Positions 1 through 9,214 are shown, counted from the stretch's first letter. The stretch: DNA of 64,000 nucleotides from CAWCDJ01 sp963794265 (GCA_963794265.1 CAWCDJ010000002.1:68310-132309); one strand, 5' to 3'. The notes: a model not told the origin generated them from the letters alone. Numbers and translations: made by a program.

Positions 1-993
1 TTGTCCCAGCAGTTGCCTGGCCTGGCGACGTCGGGCAGCCGTATTCTGCGCGCGGACACCGGGCAGGCGGTGGTGCTACGCGGCGTGAACCGCTCCGGCC
101 TGGAATATACGGAGCCTTCTGCCGCCGGCTTTCTCGACGCTGCCGGGTTCACGGAAGACGAAATGCGCGAGATCGCGATCAACTGGCGCAGCAACGTCAT
201 CCGCGTTCCGTTCAATCAGGATTGGGCGCTTCACGGCCGGCGCGGGCACACGGCTGAGGAATATCTGGCGGCGCTCGATCAAGTAATCTTCTGGGCTGCA
301 TCGTTCGGGGCGTACACGATGCTGGATCTGCAATGGCTGGATGCGGACACAGTTTACGGCCATACCGTGGATTCGAGGGGCATCCATGAGAACCATGTCG
401 CGCCGCTGCCGAATGCGGAGTCGATTCTGCTCTGGAAGACTTTGGCGGACCGCTATCGAGATGAGCCGGCGGTGCTGTTCGACCTCTTCAACGAGCCTCA
501 CGACCGGCTTGGGGACGATCCCTTTCCAATTCATGCGATCGCGCCCGATGGATCGGTTATCGAAGCCGACCACCCGGTTCGTCCGCGAGACTGGGCTACG
601 TGGGCGGCCCGCCTGATTGGGGAAGTCCGGGCCATCCGTCCGACCGGCTTGCTGTCCGTGGCCGGCGTGGATTGGGGGTTCGACCTGAGCTCAATTCGCA
701 TCGATGCGCCAGATATTCTCTATTCGGCTCACATCTACGCCGGACGAAACTCCGGGTCCTGGCGAAAGGCCCTCGGCGGGGCCGACTCCGTGCCGGTCTT
801 CGTGGGCGAATGGGGCGGGGCCGCGAACGACCTGGATTTCGGCCGGTATCTTGCAGCTATTCTGCGGGACCGACAGCTTAGTTGGACGGCCTGGAGCTGG
901 GTGGATTATCCGCAGTTGATCCGGCCGCCGCGAGGCCCGACTTATGAAGCAACGGAGTTCGGGGAATTAGTTCGCGGCGAACTAATGACATGA
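1..993 (+). CDS. Glycoside hydrolase family 5 (cellulase-like), 5' end uncertain
   Basis: Predicted retaining beta-glycosidase with a GH5 TIM barrel, probably acting on a beta-1,4-glucan or mannan. The general acid/base is seen as E165 in an NEP motif and the nucleophile as E270 in VGEWGG. W113, H244 and Y246 sit where the family places substrate contacts. The frame is open from base 1, where a TTG occurs, so the true start may lie upstream of the window; no signal peptide is visible in the part seen. At 330 residues it is close to a bare catalytic domain. It faces the cytochrome operon tail to tail with a 31-base gap. Substrate is not determinable from sequence. Confidence 0.85.
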   Translation: MSQQLPGLATSGSRILRADTGQAVVLRGVNRSGLEYTEPSAAGFLDAAGFTEDEMREIAINWRSNVIRVPFNQDWALHGRRGHTAEEYLAALDQVIFWAASFGAYTMLDLQWLDADTVYGHTVDSRGIHENHVAPLPNAESILLWKTLADRYRDEPAVLFDLFNEPHDRLGDDPFPIHAIAPDGSVIEADHPVRPRDWATWAARLIGEVRAIRPTGLLSVAGVDWGFDLSSIRIDAPDILYSAHIYAGRNSGSWRKALGGADSVPVFVGEWGGAANDLDFGRYLAAILRDRQLSWTAWSWVDYPQLIRPPRGPTYEATEFGELVRGELMT

Positions 994-1024
994 GCGGCCC
1001 ACATGGGGATCCAACGCCGGCAGC

Positions 1025-2413
1025 CTACCATGCCTCCTTCTTAGTCTGCACCGACCAGAGATAGTCTGCGATGCGGCTGATGTCTTCGCTACTCAGTACG
1101 GTTTTCCAGGACGGCATATACAACGGCGGCGCCGGTTTGGCGGAATTCTCGAGCGGCGGCTGCTTACCGTTGCCGATGATCGTAATGACTTCGTCTTTGG
1201 TGTAATCGTCAGCGGCGTGCAGGAGCGAGGGCACCTCTCCGCCCTGACTGTTCGGGTTGGGTACGCCGCCCTGAAGGTTGAGGCCGTGGCACCCTGCGCA
1301 GCCGAAGCGGACGAAATCCTGTTTGCCGGCTTCTATGGCCGCCTCATCGGAACTGAGCGGCTTGCCCCGCTTCGCGAGGATGGCCTGAGCGTCCTCCGCG
1401 GAGGCTGTGGACATGAAAGCGATGAGCGCCTTGCGTGCATTTGTCTCCAGATCGTAGGCCGGCATGATGCTTCCCGGGTACACCAATTGCGGGTTCACCA
1501 ATTGCTCGTCCAGCCATTCCGTGGAATGTTGCTTCGTGACGCCGACCAGGTCCGGCCCGCTCTTTGCGCCCACGCCACCGAGGTTGTGGCACGCGATGCA
1601 GTTCTTATCGACGAACAACTGGCGGCCGTAGCCGGCACTGGGAATCAAGCGGACGCCGGCGTAGTAGGACGCCATCTCTTCGTTGGTGAGCGAGAGCATG
1701 TAGAAGGTCAAGGCGCGAGCCTGCGCCCTGGTGAAATGAAAATTCGGCATGGGCGAGTGCGGGGAGACGACGTTGGGGTTCAGGAAGTGGCGTTCGAGCC
1801 AGGCCGGAGCGCGGCGGCTGGCGCCTTCGGTGCTCAGGTCAGGTCCGATGCTGCCGCCTACGCTGTTCAGCTTGTGGCAGCCGCGGCACCCCTGGCTCTC
1901 GAAGAGGCGCCGGCCTTCGGCCAGTTCGGGAACGCCGGGGATATCGCCTTCTTTGTGACACCGGCCGCAGGATGCCCGCACATATTCCTTCGGCAGCAGG
2001 GGCTCCTCCCAGAACGCGACGTTGCCGTGGGCGTTTTCCTTATCGGTGGCGAGCCCCTGGCCGCCGTGGCAGACGGTACAGCCGAATTTGGCCGGAGCAT
2101 GGGGAGCGAGGCCGGCGTGGTACCGGTAAGGCTCGGGTGCGTTCTTCATGGTGGGATCTTCGACCCCGAGATGGCACGTGGTGCAGCGATCGACGCGCTG
2201 CAAGCCGCTCAACAACTCCTGGTGGACCGCCAGAGAGGTTTCGACGATGGCAGCCTTGGAGGCGGCATTCGGCTCGGCCTGCGATTCCATGCGGTGGAAT
2301 TCCATCTGGTACCGCTTCCACGACGGATGGCCCGACTGCCAGACGGCGGCCAGTATGAGCACCAGCGCGATGACGCTCAATGCGAAGAAGAATTGAGGAA
2401 GCCTCCGGTCCAT
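1025..2413 (-). CDS. Membrane-anchored six-heme cytochrome c of a bc-type complex
   Basis: A 462-residue protein with an N-terminal membrane anchor (about residues 7-26) and six CxxCH heme motifs at residues 77, 112, 149, 176, 272 and 372. The last three begin separate class-I cytochrome c domains, each followed by a likely Met ligand in an MP motif (for example SPMPNF and SIMPAY). The first three form a more compact N-terminal multiheme part. Its ATG follows the TAA of the cytochrome b gene with no gap, so translation is probably coupled and the product is a subunit of the same complex, taking the place of cytochrome c1 or f. It is the last gene of the operon. Six hemes is many for this position; standard bc1 has one. 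Confidence 0.9.
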   Translation of the reverse strand: MDRRLPQFFFALSVIALVLILAAVWQSGHPSWKRYQMEFHRMESQAEPNAASKAAIVETSLAVHQELLSGLQRVDRCTTCHLGVEDPTMKNAPEPYRYHAGLAPHAPAKFGCTVCHGGQGLATDKENAHGNVAFWEEPLLPKEYVRASCGRCHKEGDIPGVPELAEGRRLFESQGCRGCHKLNSVGGSIGPDLSTEGASRRAPAWLERHFLNPNVVSPHSPMPNFHFTRAQARALTFYMLSLTNEEMASYYAGVRLIPSAGYGRQLFVDKNCIACHNLGGVGAKSGPDLVGVTKQHSTEWLDEQLVNPQLVYPGSIMPAYDLETNARKALIAFMSTASAEDAQAILAKRGKPLSSDEAAIEAGKQDFVRFGCAGCHGLNLQGGVPNPNSQGGEVPSLLHAADDYTKDEVITIIGNGKQPPLENSAKPAPPLYMPSWKTVLSSEDISRIADYLWSVQTKKEAW

Positions 2414-3697
2414 TTATTCAACCCCCGTAACATGCACCCATGGTGGAACCATGGCCCAACCCGGGCCGCGGAAGAAGGTTCCGATCACGATCAGAACCAC
2501 GTTGACGATCACGAAGGCGGTGAAGATCCAGATAGCCCACCGCCGGTCCGCCGGGCGGCGGCTGGGGTTGGGATCCAGGTAGGGAATGGCCGTGAGCGCG
2601 AGCACCATCAGCGCCGGAACGATGACGCCGCCGAGAAGCGCGGAGTGGCTGACTAACTCCTGGAGCCCGAGGAAGTACCACGGCGCCTTGGCGGGATTGG
2701 GCGTCTTTGCCGGGTTCGCCATCTCTTCCAGAGGAGCGTTCCAGAACAGCGACACAGCCATCACCGTGATCACCGTGGCCACCAGGGCAATCCCCTCCCG
2801 GAAGAACGCATACGGGTAAGAGAACACCGTCTCTTCGTCGTCTTCCGGAGCGACGGTCTCGAAGATCGGCTTTCCCGTGACGACCTCCATCAACCCGTAG
2901 GTCTTGTCCGGAGATGCGGCCACCGCTGCGGCCATCGCCATCTCGGGTTGCTCACCGATGCGCACCAGGTCCGCCGCTTTCGGCTTGCCGAGCTTCCAAA
3001 CAGGGCGGGACAGGCCGCCATCCTTCCGGATGCGCCAGAAATGGACCATGGTCAACAGAACGACGAGCGAGGGGAGCACCGCCACATGAAGCACATAGAA
3101 GCGGATCAGTGCGGATTCGCCAACCGTGTGACCGCCCAGCAGCAACTCTTTGATGTTCGCTCCTACCAGCGGCGCGTAGCCCCCGATGTTGGTACCCACC
3201 GTGATGGCCCAGAACGCCAGTTGGTCCCACGGCAGCAGGTAGCCGGTAAAGGAGAGTCCCAGCGTCAATAACAGCAGTACGATGCCGATTACCCAGTTGA
3301 ATTGGCGGGGCCGCTTATAGGACCCGGTGTAGAACACGCGGCACATGTGGAGTAAGACGCAGATCACCATCCCGTGGGCCGCCCAGCGGTGCATGTTACG
3401 CAGGAACCCTCCCATGAAGACTACGAACTGAAGGTCCTTCATGTCCTGGTAGGCCTGTTGCGGGTACGGCCGGTAATAGAACATGAGAGCTACTCCGGTA
3501 GTCACCAGGATCAGGAACAGGAAGAACGTGATGAACCCCAGATAGTACGTGTGCTTGAATTTGAGGTGCTCGCGATGGACCTTGTTCGGATGAATGTGGA
3601 GCCAGAGGTTGAGGAAGACCAGCTCGGATTTCCCCTTGTCCGTCGAGAGGGGATCGCGCCGGAACACCGATTGCCAAGCGTCTTGGAGGAGTTTCAT
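2414..3697 (-). CDS. Cytochrome b (fused b6 and subunit IV type)
   Basis: Core membrane subunit of a quinol:cytochrome c oxidoreductase. The four heme-b histidines are visible as H103/H117 and H204/H219. The second pair is 15 apart, the spacing of cytochrome b6 rather than mitochondrial cytochrome b. A PWY motif at 339-341 (KAPWYFLGLQEL) is the Qo-site motif of subunit IV, so b6 and subunit IV are fused in 427 residues. A charged insert of about 70 residues (225-295) links the two halves. It starts two bases after the Rieske stop codon and abuts the six-heme cytochrome gene. Direction of electron flow cannot be read from the sequence. Confidence 0.93.
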   Translation of the reverse strand: MKLLQDAWQSVFRRDPLSTDKGKSELVFLNLWLHIHPNKVHREHLKFKHTYYLGFITFFLFLILVTTGVALMFYYRPYPQQAYQDMKDLQFVVFMGGFLRNMHRWAAHGMVICVLLHMCRVFYTGSYKRPRQFNWVIGIVLLLLTLGLSFTGYLLPWDQLAFWAITVGTNIGGYAPLVGANIKELLLGGHTVGESALIRFYVLHVAVLPSLVVLLTMVHFWRIRKDGGLSRPVWKLGKPKAADLVRIGEQPEMAMAAAVAASPDKTYGLMEVVTGKPIFETVAPEDDEETVFSYPYAFFREGIALVATVITVMAVSLFWNAPLEEMANPAKTPNPAKAPWYFLGLQELVSHSALLGGVIVPALMVLALTAIPYLDPNPSRRPADRRWAIWIFTAFVIVNVVLIVIGTFFRGPGWAMVPPWVHVTGVE

Positions 3698-3699
3698 AG

Positions 3700-4155
3700 T
3701 TATGCCATGAGCCGGTAATTGGCCGCAACCGGCCGGTCTTTGTCTACGCGGAGCTGCCCGTCACGCGCCAGCGTCACTTCGAACCACTGGAGCGGCTTGG
3801 GGGCGGGACCGTGCTGCACGTTGCCGTCGGAACCGAAGATACTGCCGTGGCAGGGACAGTGGAAGCGCCCGTCGCTCTGGAAGTAGTTCACGGTGCAGCC
3901 GAGATGGGTACAGACGGCGCTCGCCGCGGCAAAGCCCTTCTCGCGATCGCGGAAGACATAGATCTTCTCGTCCGACAAGAAGGTCGGCGGACCGAAAGGA
4001 AAGTCGGCCGGATTGCCGATCTTGAATGCCTGCGGCGGCTCATAGAAAACGCTGGGGGTCAGGAACCGGATCACAGCCCCCACGCTCACGCCCACAGCCG
4101 CCCACAGCGCGCCGAAACCGGCGGCACCCCAGCTTACGAAGGATCTTCGTTTCAT
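3700..4155 (-). CDS. Rieske [2Fe-2S] protein
   Basis: Iron-sulfur subunit of the bc complex. The cluster motifs are CTHLGC (residues 82-87) and CPCH (100-103), giving two Cys and two His ligands plus the two Cys of the stabilising disulfide. The N-terminus carries a twin-arginine-like KRRSFVSWG followed by one membrane segment (about 12-32), the usual Tat-dependent signal anchor of Rieske proteins. At 151 residues it is of normal short bacterial length. It lies 13 bases after the flavoprotein gene and 2 bases before cytochrome b, clearly in the same operon. Confidence 0.95.
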   Translation of the reverse strand: MKRRSFVSWGAAGFGALWAAVGVSVGAVIRFLTPSVFYEPPQAFKIGNPADFPFGPPTFLSDEKIYVFRDREKGFAAASAVCTHLGCTVNYFQSDGRFHCPCHGSIFGSDGNVQHGPAPKPLQWFEVTLARDGQLRVDKDRPVAANYRLMA

Positions 4156-4168
4156 CGCCAGTTCTCCG

Positions 4169-6004
4169 TTATTCGAATACTTCCCGTTCCTGCTCTTCGA
4201 GGGCTTCCATGGTGATGGCCCCCGTGGGACACCGCTGTGCGCAGAGCGCGCAACGAATGCACTTCTCTTCGTTTTTGATGATGGCGCCGAGCTGCCCGGG
4301 AGGCAGCTTCGCGGCCGGCAATTTGTAACGCTTCTGGATCAACGCCTGGTAGCGTTCGTCGCCTTCCACGTCGTGTAGATCCACCAGGCGCAGGCAGTTC
4401 TCCGGGCAGATATCCACGCAGCCGTTGCACAAAATGCACTTGGAGCCGTCGAATATCGTGTTGACCTGGCACTTCAGGCAGCGCTGCCCCTCGGCGCGCC
4501 CCTGTTCCTCATTCAAACCCAGTTCGACCTCGGCGATTCCGATGCGGCGGTTCACCGCAAGTGTCGGCATCGTCTGCCGCGGAATCGTCAGGTATCCGCG
4601 CGGCATCTGCCAGTTAGAGAAGATGCGAAACCGGCGCAGGACTGTCTTCTCCGTCCGTCCGTTCAGATATAAGTGGATGGAGCGGGCGGCGCGGTGGCCG
4701 TTGGCGACCGCCTCCACCAGCACTCGCGGGCCGAACGCCACGTCGCCTCCCGCGAACACGCCCGGCGCCGTCGTCATCAGGTTTTCGTCGATCTTCAGCG
4801 TTCCACGCGGAGTTACCTGCACTCCTTCATCGCCGCCCAGGAAGGATAAGTCGGCCTGCTGCCCGATGGCCAGGATCACGCTATCGCAGCCGATCACCTT
4901 TTCCTCTTCGCTGAAGGCCGGGTTGAAGCGCCGGTTTTCATCGAAGACGGAGATGCACCGCCGCAACCGGAGTCCCTCGACGGCGCCGTTCCGGCCCACG
5001 ATCTCTTTCGGCCCCCAACCGTTGTCCACCACAATGCCTTCGTGCTCGGCCTCGTGTACCTCACCTTTCCAGGCGGGCATTTCCTCGCGTGATTCCAGGC
5101 TGACCAGCGAAACCTGTTCGGCGCCCGATCGCAGCGCCATTCGGGCCGCATCCAAAGCCGGTTGCAGACTGTCGGCGCCGGTTTCGGCGCTCCCCGACGA
5201 GGTCTCCTGCACCACCCGGACCGCCGCGCGCGCCACATCGATGGCCACATTCCCCCCGCCGACCACCGCGACGCGCTTCCCCAACGCAACTTCGTAACCG
5301 AGGTTGACGTTGATGAGGAAGTCGATACCGTTGAGCACGCCGTCCAGGTGCGCGCCGGGGAGGCTCAGTTCGCGGCCCTTGTTCAACCCCGTGGCCAGCA
5401 TCACCGCGTCGAACTTCGACCGGAGTTGAGGCAGCGTAATGTCGCGGCCCAGAGTCATACGGGTCCGCAGCGTAACGCCGAGGCCGAGAATGCTATCGAC
5501 CTCCATCTTGATGATTTCGCGCGGCAGGCGGAAGTGCGGTATGCCCAGGTACAGCATCCCGCCTGGAACCGGCGCCGACTCGTACACCTCGACGGTGTAG
5601 CCGAGCAGCGCCAGGTCATGCGCGCACGTCAGGCCGCAAACACCGGATCCGATGATCGCCACCCGCTGTTTGCGTTTTTGCGCGCCGGCTTTGGCCTTGC
5701 GCGCCGGGTCGTGCCCCATTCCAAGGTTGTGCCGGTCCGTGACATACCGCTTGAGGGCGCAGATGGACACCGGTTCGTCGATTTTGCCCCGCCGGCAGGC
5801 ATCCTCGCAGGGATGGGCGCAGATGCGGCCGAGGACGTAAGCAAAGGGATTGGGGGCGCGGGCGAGGAGATACGCTTCCTCGTCCTGGCTGAGCCCAACC
5901 GCCTGAACATACCGGCCGCACTCGGTGTGAATCGGGCACGCGGTCCGGCACGGAACATTCCGGGCAAAATAGTCCTGGTCGGGGATAACGACTCGATAGC
6001 GCAT
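4169..6004 (-). CDS. GltD-like NAD(P)/FAD oxidoreductase with C-terminal 2x[4Fe-4S] ferredoxin domains
   Basis: A 611-residue flavoprotein of the glutamate-synthase small-subunit family. The N-terminus has the cysteine-rich segment (C19, C23, C29, C62, C66, C70, C82) expected to bind [4Fe-4S] clusters. An FAD motif GSGVCG lies near 119 and an NAD(P) motif VVGGGNVAIDVA near 246. The C-terminal 100 residues add two ferredoxin-type motifs (CILCNGCVDICPENC and CIRCALCAQRCP). No glutamate synthase large subunit is near. Instead the gene sits inside the Rieske/cytochrome b operon, so it may exchange electrons between NAD(P)H or ferredoxin and this chain. That role is inferred from context; the fold and cofactors are well supported. 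Confidence 0.88.
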   Translation of the reverse strand: MRYRVVIPDQDYFARNVPCRTACPIHTECGRYVQAVGLSQDEEAYLLARAPNPFAYVLGRICAHPCEDACRRGKIDEPVSICALKRYVTDRHNLGMGHDPARKAKAGAQKRKQRVAIIGSGVCGLTCAHDLALLGYTVEVYESAPVPGGMLYLGIPHFRLPREIIKMEVDSILGLGVTLRTRMTLGRDITLPQLRSKFDAVMLATGLNKGRELSLPGAHLDGVLNGIDFLINVNLGYEVALGKRVAVVGGGNVAIDVARAAVRVVQETSSGSAETGADSLQPALDAARMALRSGAEQVSLVSLESREEMPAWKGEVHEAEHEGIVVDNGWGPKEIVGRNGAVEGLRLRRCISVFDENRRFNPAFSEEEKVIGCDSVILAIGQQADLSFLGGDEGVQVTPRGTLKIDENLMTTAPGVFAGGDVAFGPRVLVEAVANGHRAARSIHLYLNGRTEKTVLRRFRIFSNWQMPRGYLTIPRQTMPTLAVNRRIGIAEVELGLNEEQGRAEGQRCLKCQVNTIFDGSKCILCNGCVDICPENCLRLVDLHDVEGDERYQALIQKRYKLPAAKLPPGQLGAIIKNEEKCIRCALCAQRCPTGAITMEALEEQEREVFE

Positions 6005-6015
6005 GGCGCCCTCCG

Positions 6016-6417
6016 CTACTGCGCGGCTTTCAGTTTCTGGATTTCTTCGTCGTTCAGGGCCGGGAAGAAAGCCTTCGGGTTCTTGTCCTTCCGCTCCGTC
6101 TGGTCGTAGATCAGGAACTCGAAAATCTCCTTGCCCTGCGAGTCGCTGATTCCGGAGTTCGGTTTATGCATCATGCGTTTCACGTAGCGTTCCCACTCGT
6201 CACGCTTCATCATCGTGTTGATCGGACGCGCGGGCGTGTGGCATTTCGAGCACTTCTTAGTGAACAGCTTGTAGGCGGATTGCAACTGCGCCGGATAACC
6301 TGCCACGTCGATCTTATCCGGTCCTTTGTCCTGAGGTAATACGACGTTACTCGTCTGCGCCGCCGCTGCCAGGGCGATCGCACCGGCCACTAAGGCCATT
6401 CGAAGTGTACTTTTCAT
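6016..6417 (-). CDS. Periplasmic monoheme cytochrome c
   Basis: Small secreted cytochrome c with a signal peptide and a single CSKCH motif, followed by an M-rich stretch (TMMKRDEW, KRMMHKP) that could give the distal ligand. I choose the ATG at 6417 (133 residues) over an upstream in-frame ATG because AAAGGAG stands 8 bases before it and because this start avoids overlapping the preceding gene, which ends at 6432. It lies between the cytochrome-porin fusion and the flavoprotein gene, and is a natural shuttle between outer membrane and bc complex. Confidence 0.85.
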   Translation of the reverse strand: MKSTLRMALVAGAIALAAAAQTSNVVLPQDKGPDKIDVAGYPAQLQSAYKLFTKKCSKCHTPARPINTMMKRDEWERYVKRMMHKPNSGISDSQGKEIFEFLIYDQTERKDKNPKAFFPALNDEEIQKLKAAQ

Positions 6418-6431
6418 TTTCCGAATCTCCT

Positions 6432-7733
6432 TTACCACATCAACCGCATATCGATTCTGAAGAGCTTATCGAGCACCGTCGTTCCCGAAACCGGGTCGAC
6501 ATCGCGCTCATGGCCGTACGTCCCGCGCAGGATCACGTTGCCCCGCGCTACCAGCGCCCGTTCCGCGCCTATGCCCCACCCGTCCGTATGGACCAGCGGC
6601 TGGCCGGCTATTTGTTGGGCGAGCCGGTCATACCGGGCCATCACCGCGAAGCCGGTTTGGATGTAGTAATCCACTTCGCCGCGGTAGCCGTTCGAAGTAA
6701 AACCGACCGCCGGCGTGGTGATCAGGCCCTGCCAATCGTCCCGGCTGCGGATGTAGCCGCCAAGCAAGTCCAGTTTGTCGAAGAACAGATAGTTGCCGAA
6801 GATGCCGTAACGCTGGACCACGGGACGGTACGTAAACTCGTCGGGAGTGCCGAGGTTCTGCGTCTGGTCCTTCGTTCCGCGATAGGCCATGAAAGTGATT
6901 CCGCCATCCGGTCCGAACCAGTAATCCGCATCGAACCAGACATCCTTCGAGTTCTTGGCCGAATTGAAGAGGATCTCACTGCCGTCGGCGTTCAGCCCGT
7001 TGGTCACCTTCGCGGAGACAGCGAAAATCTGCTTGAAATACGGCGATGCCCAGGTGTAGCCCACGTCCACTCCGACCGGATGCTGGTCCAGAGAGAAATT
7101 CAGCGGGTCCACGTTCGTGAGCGAGAGCGCCGGGTCGGGAAAGAGATTGTAGAACATCGCGGCGCGCGTGCCCTCGCCTTCCTGCATGTGCATCTCCCCG
7201 GCCTTGATGAAGTAGCTGCTGTTCGCCCGGCCCCCGGTATAGATGAAGTTGGCCTGTTCGAGCGTACTGCTTCCGCCCTGGAAGAACTCGTACTGCGCGA
7301 AGTAGGAGAAGTTCGTCTGCGGCACGGTGCCGCCGAGAAAGAATGCCGCTTCGTCGAGGTTGAAACTCGAAGTGGAGACCGGCGTATTCCCCGTATTCTT
7401 ATCCGCGGTAAAGCTGCCCTGCGCCACTAACGCCAAGGCGTTGGTGATGTCGAATTTGGCCTCCGAATTCTCTAATTCCATGATCTTGGGCGCGGGCTTC
7501 TCTCCGTCCATTTCGTCGGGCGGCAGACGATATCCGAGCCTCTTGAACATGTAGCCGGTCTTGTTGAGCGCCGGCGGGATTGTGTGGCAGTTGTAGCACT
7601 TGACGTTGTACTTGCGGGCGAACGCAGGAATCGCCTGCGAAGGCGTCGCGAAAATCAGAGATCCAAGCGCCACTAGAATCGGGATGCCTGCCGATATGAG
7701 GGTCTTTCTTCGCGAAAACTCCATGCCGGCCAT
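6432..7733 (-). CDS. Outer-membrane porin with N-terminal heme domain (Cyc2-like fused cytochrome-porin)
   Basis: A 433-residue protein with a signal peptide (cleavage likely after residue 34, SQA), then a short cytochrome segment with one CYNCH motif (C46, C49, H50), then about 360 residues of alternating aromatic beta strands ending in W, as in outer-membrane barrels. The order FAR-K-Y-x3-CxxCH-x3-P-x-L-x3-G-x2-F-x3-GY closely follows the signature around the heme of Cyc2-type cytochrome-porins, known in Fe(II)-oxidising bacteria. Related heme-porins of unknown role are also common, so Fe(II) oxidation is not proven. First gene of the respiratory set after the regulators. An alternative ATG lies at 7724; neither has a clear ribosome site. 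Confidence 0.8.
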   Translation of the reverse strand: MAGMEFSRRKTLISAGIPILVALGSLIFATPSQAIPAFARKYNVKCYNCHTIPPALNKTGYMFKRLGYRLPPDEMDGEKPAPKIMELENSEAKFDITNALALVAQGSFTADKNTGNTPVSTSSFNLDEAAFFLGGTVPQTNFSYFAQYEFFQGGSSTLEQANFIYTGGRANSSYFIKAGEMHMQEGEGTRAAMFYNLFPDPALSLTNVDPLNFSLDQHPVGVDVGYTWASPYFKQIFAVSAKVTNGLNADGSEILFNSAKNSKDVWFDADYWFGPDGGITFMAYRGTKDQTQNLGTPDEFTYRPVVQRYGIFGNYLFFDKLDLLGGYIRSRDDWQGLITTPAVGFTSNGYRGEVDYYIQTGFAVMARYDRLAQQIAGQPLVHTDGWGIGAERALVARGNVILRGTYGHERDVDPVSGTTVLDKLFRIDMRLMW

Positions 7734-7843
7734 AAGGCACGGCGGTAACCATTAAGAAGGTCCTTATTTCTGAATCACTTGGACGGCAGGAATTGACGAT
7801 GTGAGGAGCCGATTCCCCGATTCAGGCGGCCCGGTTGTGGAAT

Positions 7844-9214
7844 CTACTCCCCAGCGGGGGACTCTTTACAGCGCTTCAGGAGACAGTAGAACGTCTTCCG
7901 GTCGACGCCGGCCTCGCGCGCGGCGGCGCTGATATTCCCGTCGCAGCGGGCCAGCACCGCCTGGGCATAGGAAGCCTCGAAGCTGGCAAGGTATTGCTCG
8001 CGAGCTTCTTTCCAGGGGAGATTGGAATAATCGAACGCCTCGCCGGCGAACGGAAAATCCTCAGCCAGGTCGTCCGGTTCCAGGGGAGTGTTCTCGGGGT
8101 GAAGGGCGGTCAACTTCTCCATCAGGTTCTTCAGTTGCCGGACGTTGCCAGGCCATGGCTGGCGGAGCAGTGCGTCGTAAAACCGGGGCGAAGCCGAGAG
8201 GCCTTTGCCGTACCGCCGCGAGAAGCGCTCCAGAAAAAAACGCGCCAGGTGCGGAATGTCCTCCGGCCTTTCCCGCAAAGGCGGCAGTTTGACCGTGACC
8301 ACGCTGAGCCGGTAGAACAGCTCCTCGCGAAAGGTCCCGCCTTTGATCTTCGCGTTCAAGTCCTGATTGGTTGCACAGACGATCCGGCAATCGACGCGGA
8401 TCGGGGTGAGGCCGCCGAGGCGCCGCAACTCGCGCTCCTCCGCAAATCGGAAAAGCCGCGTTTGCAGCTCGACGCCCAAGTCGCCGATCTCGTCGAGGAA
8501 AAGGGTTCCGCCGTGCGCCGATTCGATCAACCCTTTCTTGGTGCGGTCGGCTCCGGTGAACGCGCCCCGCTCGTAGCCGAACAGTTCGCTTTCGATGAGC
8601 GAGCCCGGCATCGCGCTGCATTCCACGGCGACGTAGGGACCGTTCTTTCTCCGGCTCTGGGCATGGAGGAAACGCGCGATCACTTCTTTGCCCGTCCCGC
8701 TCTCGCCCAGGATCATGACGGTCGCCTCGGTCGAGGCCGCGCGGCGGCATTTCTCGATCTGATCGAGCATGGCAGGGCTGCGGCTCTGTGCGCAATCGGT
8801 TTCGCCCAGGGCTTCCAGCCGGCCCTTGAGAGACTCTACTTCCTGTTTTAACGTAGCGTGTGAGAGCGCACGCTCAACGGCGAGGGTCAGCTCTTCGCGC
8901 TTGAACGGCTTCTGGATGTAGTCGAAAGCGCCGGTCCGCATGGCCGCCACCGCCCCCTCCACCGAGCCGAAGGCGGTCAGAAAGATGACGGGGACTCCGG
9001 GACGCGCTTCGTGCAGGCGGGTGAAAACCTCCTCACCGGACATTCCCGGCATCCGCATGTCCAGCAGCACCAGGTCCGGAGGATTGCTCAGCGCGGCGTT
9101 CAGGCCCTTTGCCGGATCCTGGAACGCAGTCACATTCAGTTCCACGCACTTCAACAAGCGCTGGATATTTTCGCCAATGGCAGGCTCGTCATCGATCACC
9201 AGGATCCGGTTCAC
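7844..9214 (-). CDS. NtrC-family sigma54-dependent response regulator
   Basis: Receiver domain with D8, D9 and phospho-acceptor D52, then an AAA+ sigma54-activation domain with Walker A GESGTGKE, an intact GAFTGA loop and Walker B GGTLFLDEIGD, then a Fis-type helix-turn-helix at the C-terminus (NISAAAREAGVDRKTF). All motifs for activating sigma54 RNA polymerase are intact, so its targets should have -24/-12 promoters. Its gene overlaps the histidine kinase gene by 4 bases (ATGA) and is followed 110 bases later by the cytochrome-porin gene on the same strand, the most likely target. I could not identify a convincing -24/-12 site in that gap. Confidence 0.95.
   Translation of the reverse strand: MNRILVIDDEPAIGENIQRLLKCVELNVTAFQDPAKGLNAALSNPPDLVLLDMRMPGMSGEEVFTRLHEARPGVPVIFLTAFGSVEGAVAAMRTGAFDYIQKPFKREELTLAVERALSHATLKQEVESLKGRLEALGETDCAQSRSPAMLDQIEKCRRAASTEATVMILGESGTGKEVIARFLHAQSRRKNGPYVAVECSAMPGSLIESELFGYERGAFTGADRTKKGLIESAHGGTLFLDEIGDLGVELQTRLFRFAEERELRRLGGLTPIRVDCRIVCATNQDLNAKIKGGTFREELFYRLSVVTVKLPPLRERPEDIPHLARFFLERFSRRYGKGLSASPRFYDALLRQPWPGNVRQLKNLMEKLTALHPENTPLEPDDLAEDFPFAGEAFDYSNLPWKEAREQYLASFEASYAQAVLARCDGNISAAAREAGVDRKTFYCLLKRCKESPAGE

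Noticed and set aside
1217..2656. Plus-strand open frame of 479 codons opposite the six-heme cytochrome and cytochrome b
   Set aside because: No domain or start signal; the minus-strand genes have clear heme motifs.
4169..6004. Glutamate synthase small subunit
   Set aside because: No large subunit gene nearby, and it has extra C-terminal ferredoxin motifs and a respiratory-operon context; the name would mislead.
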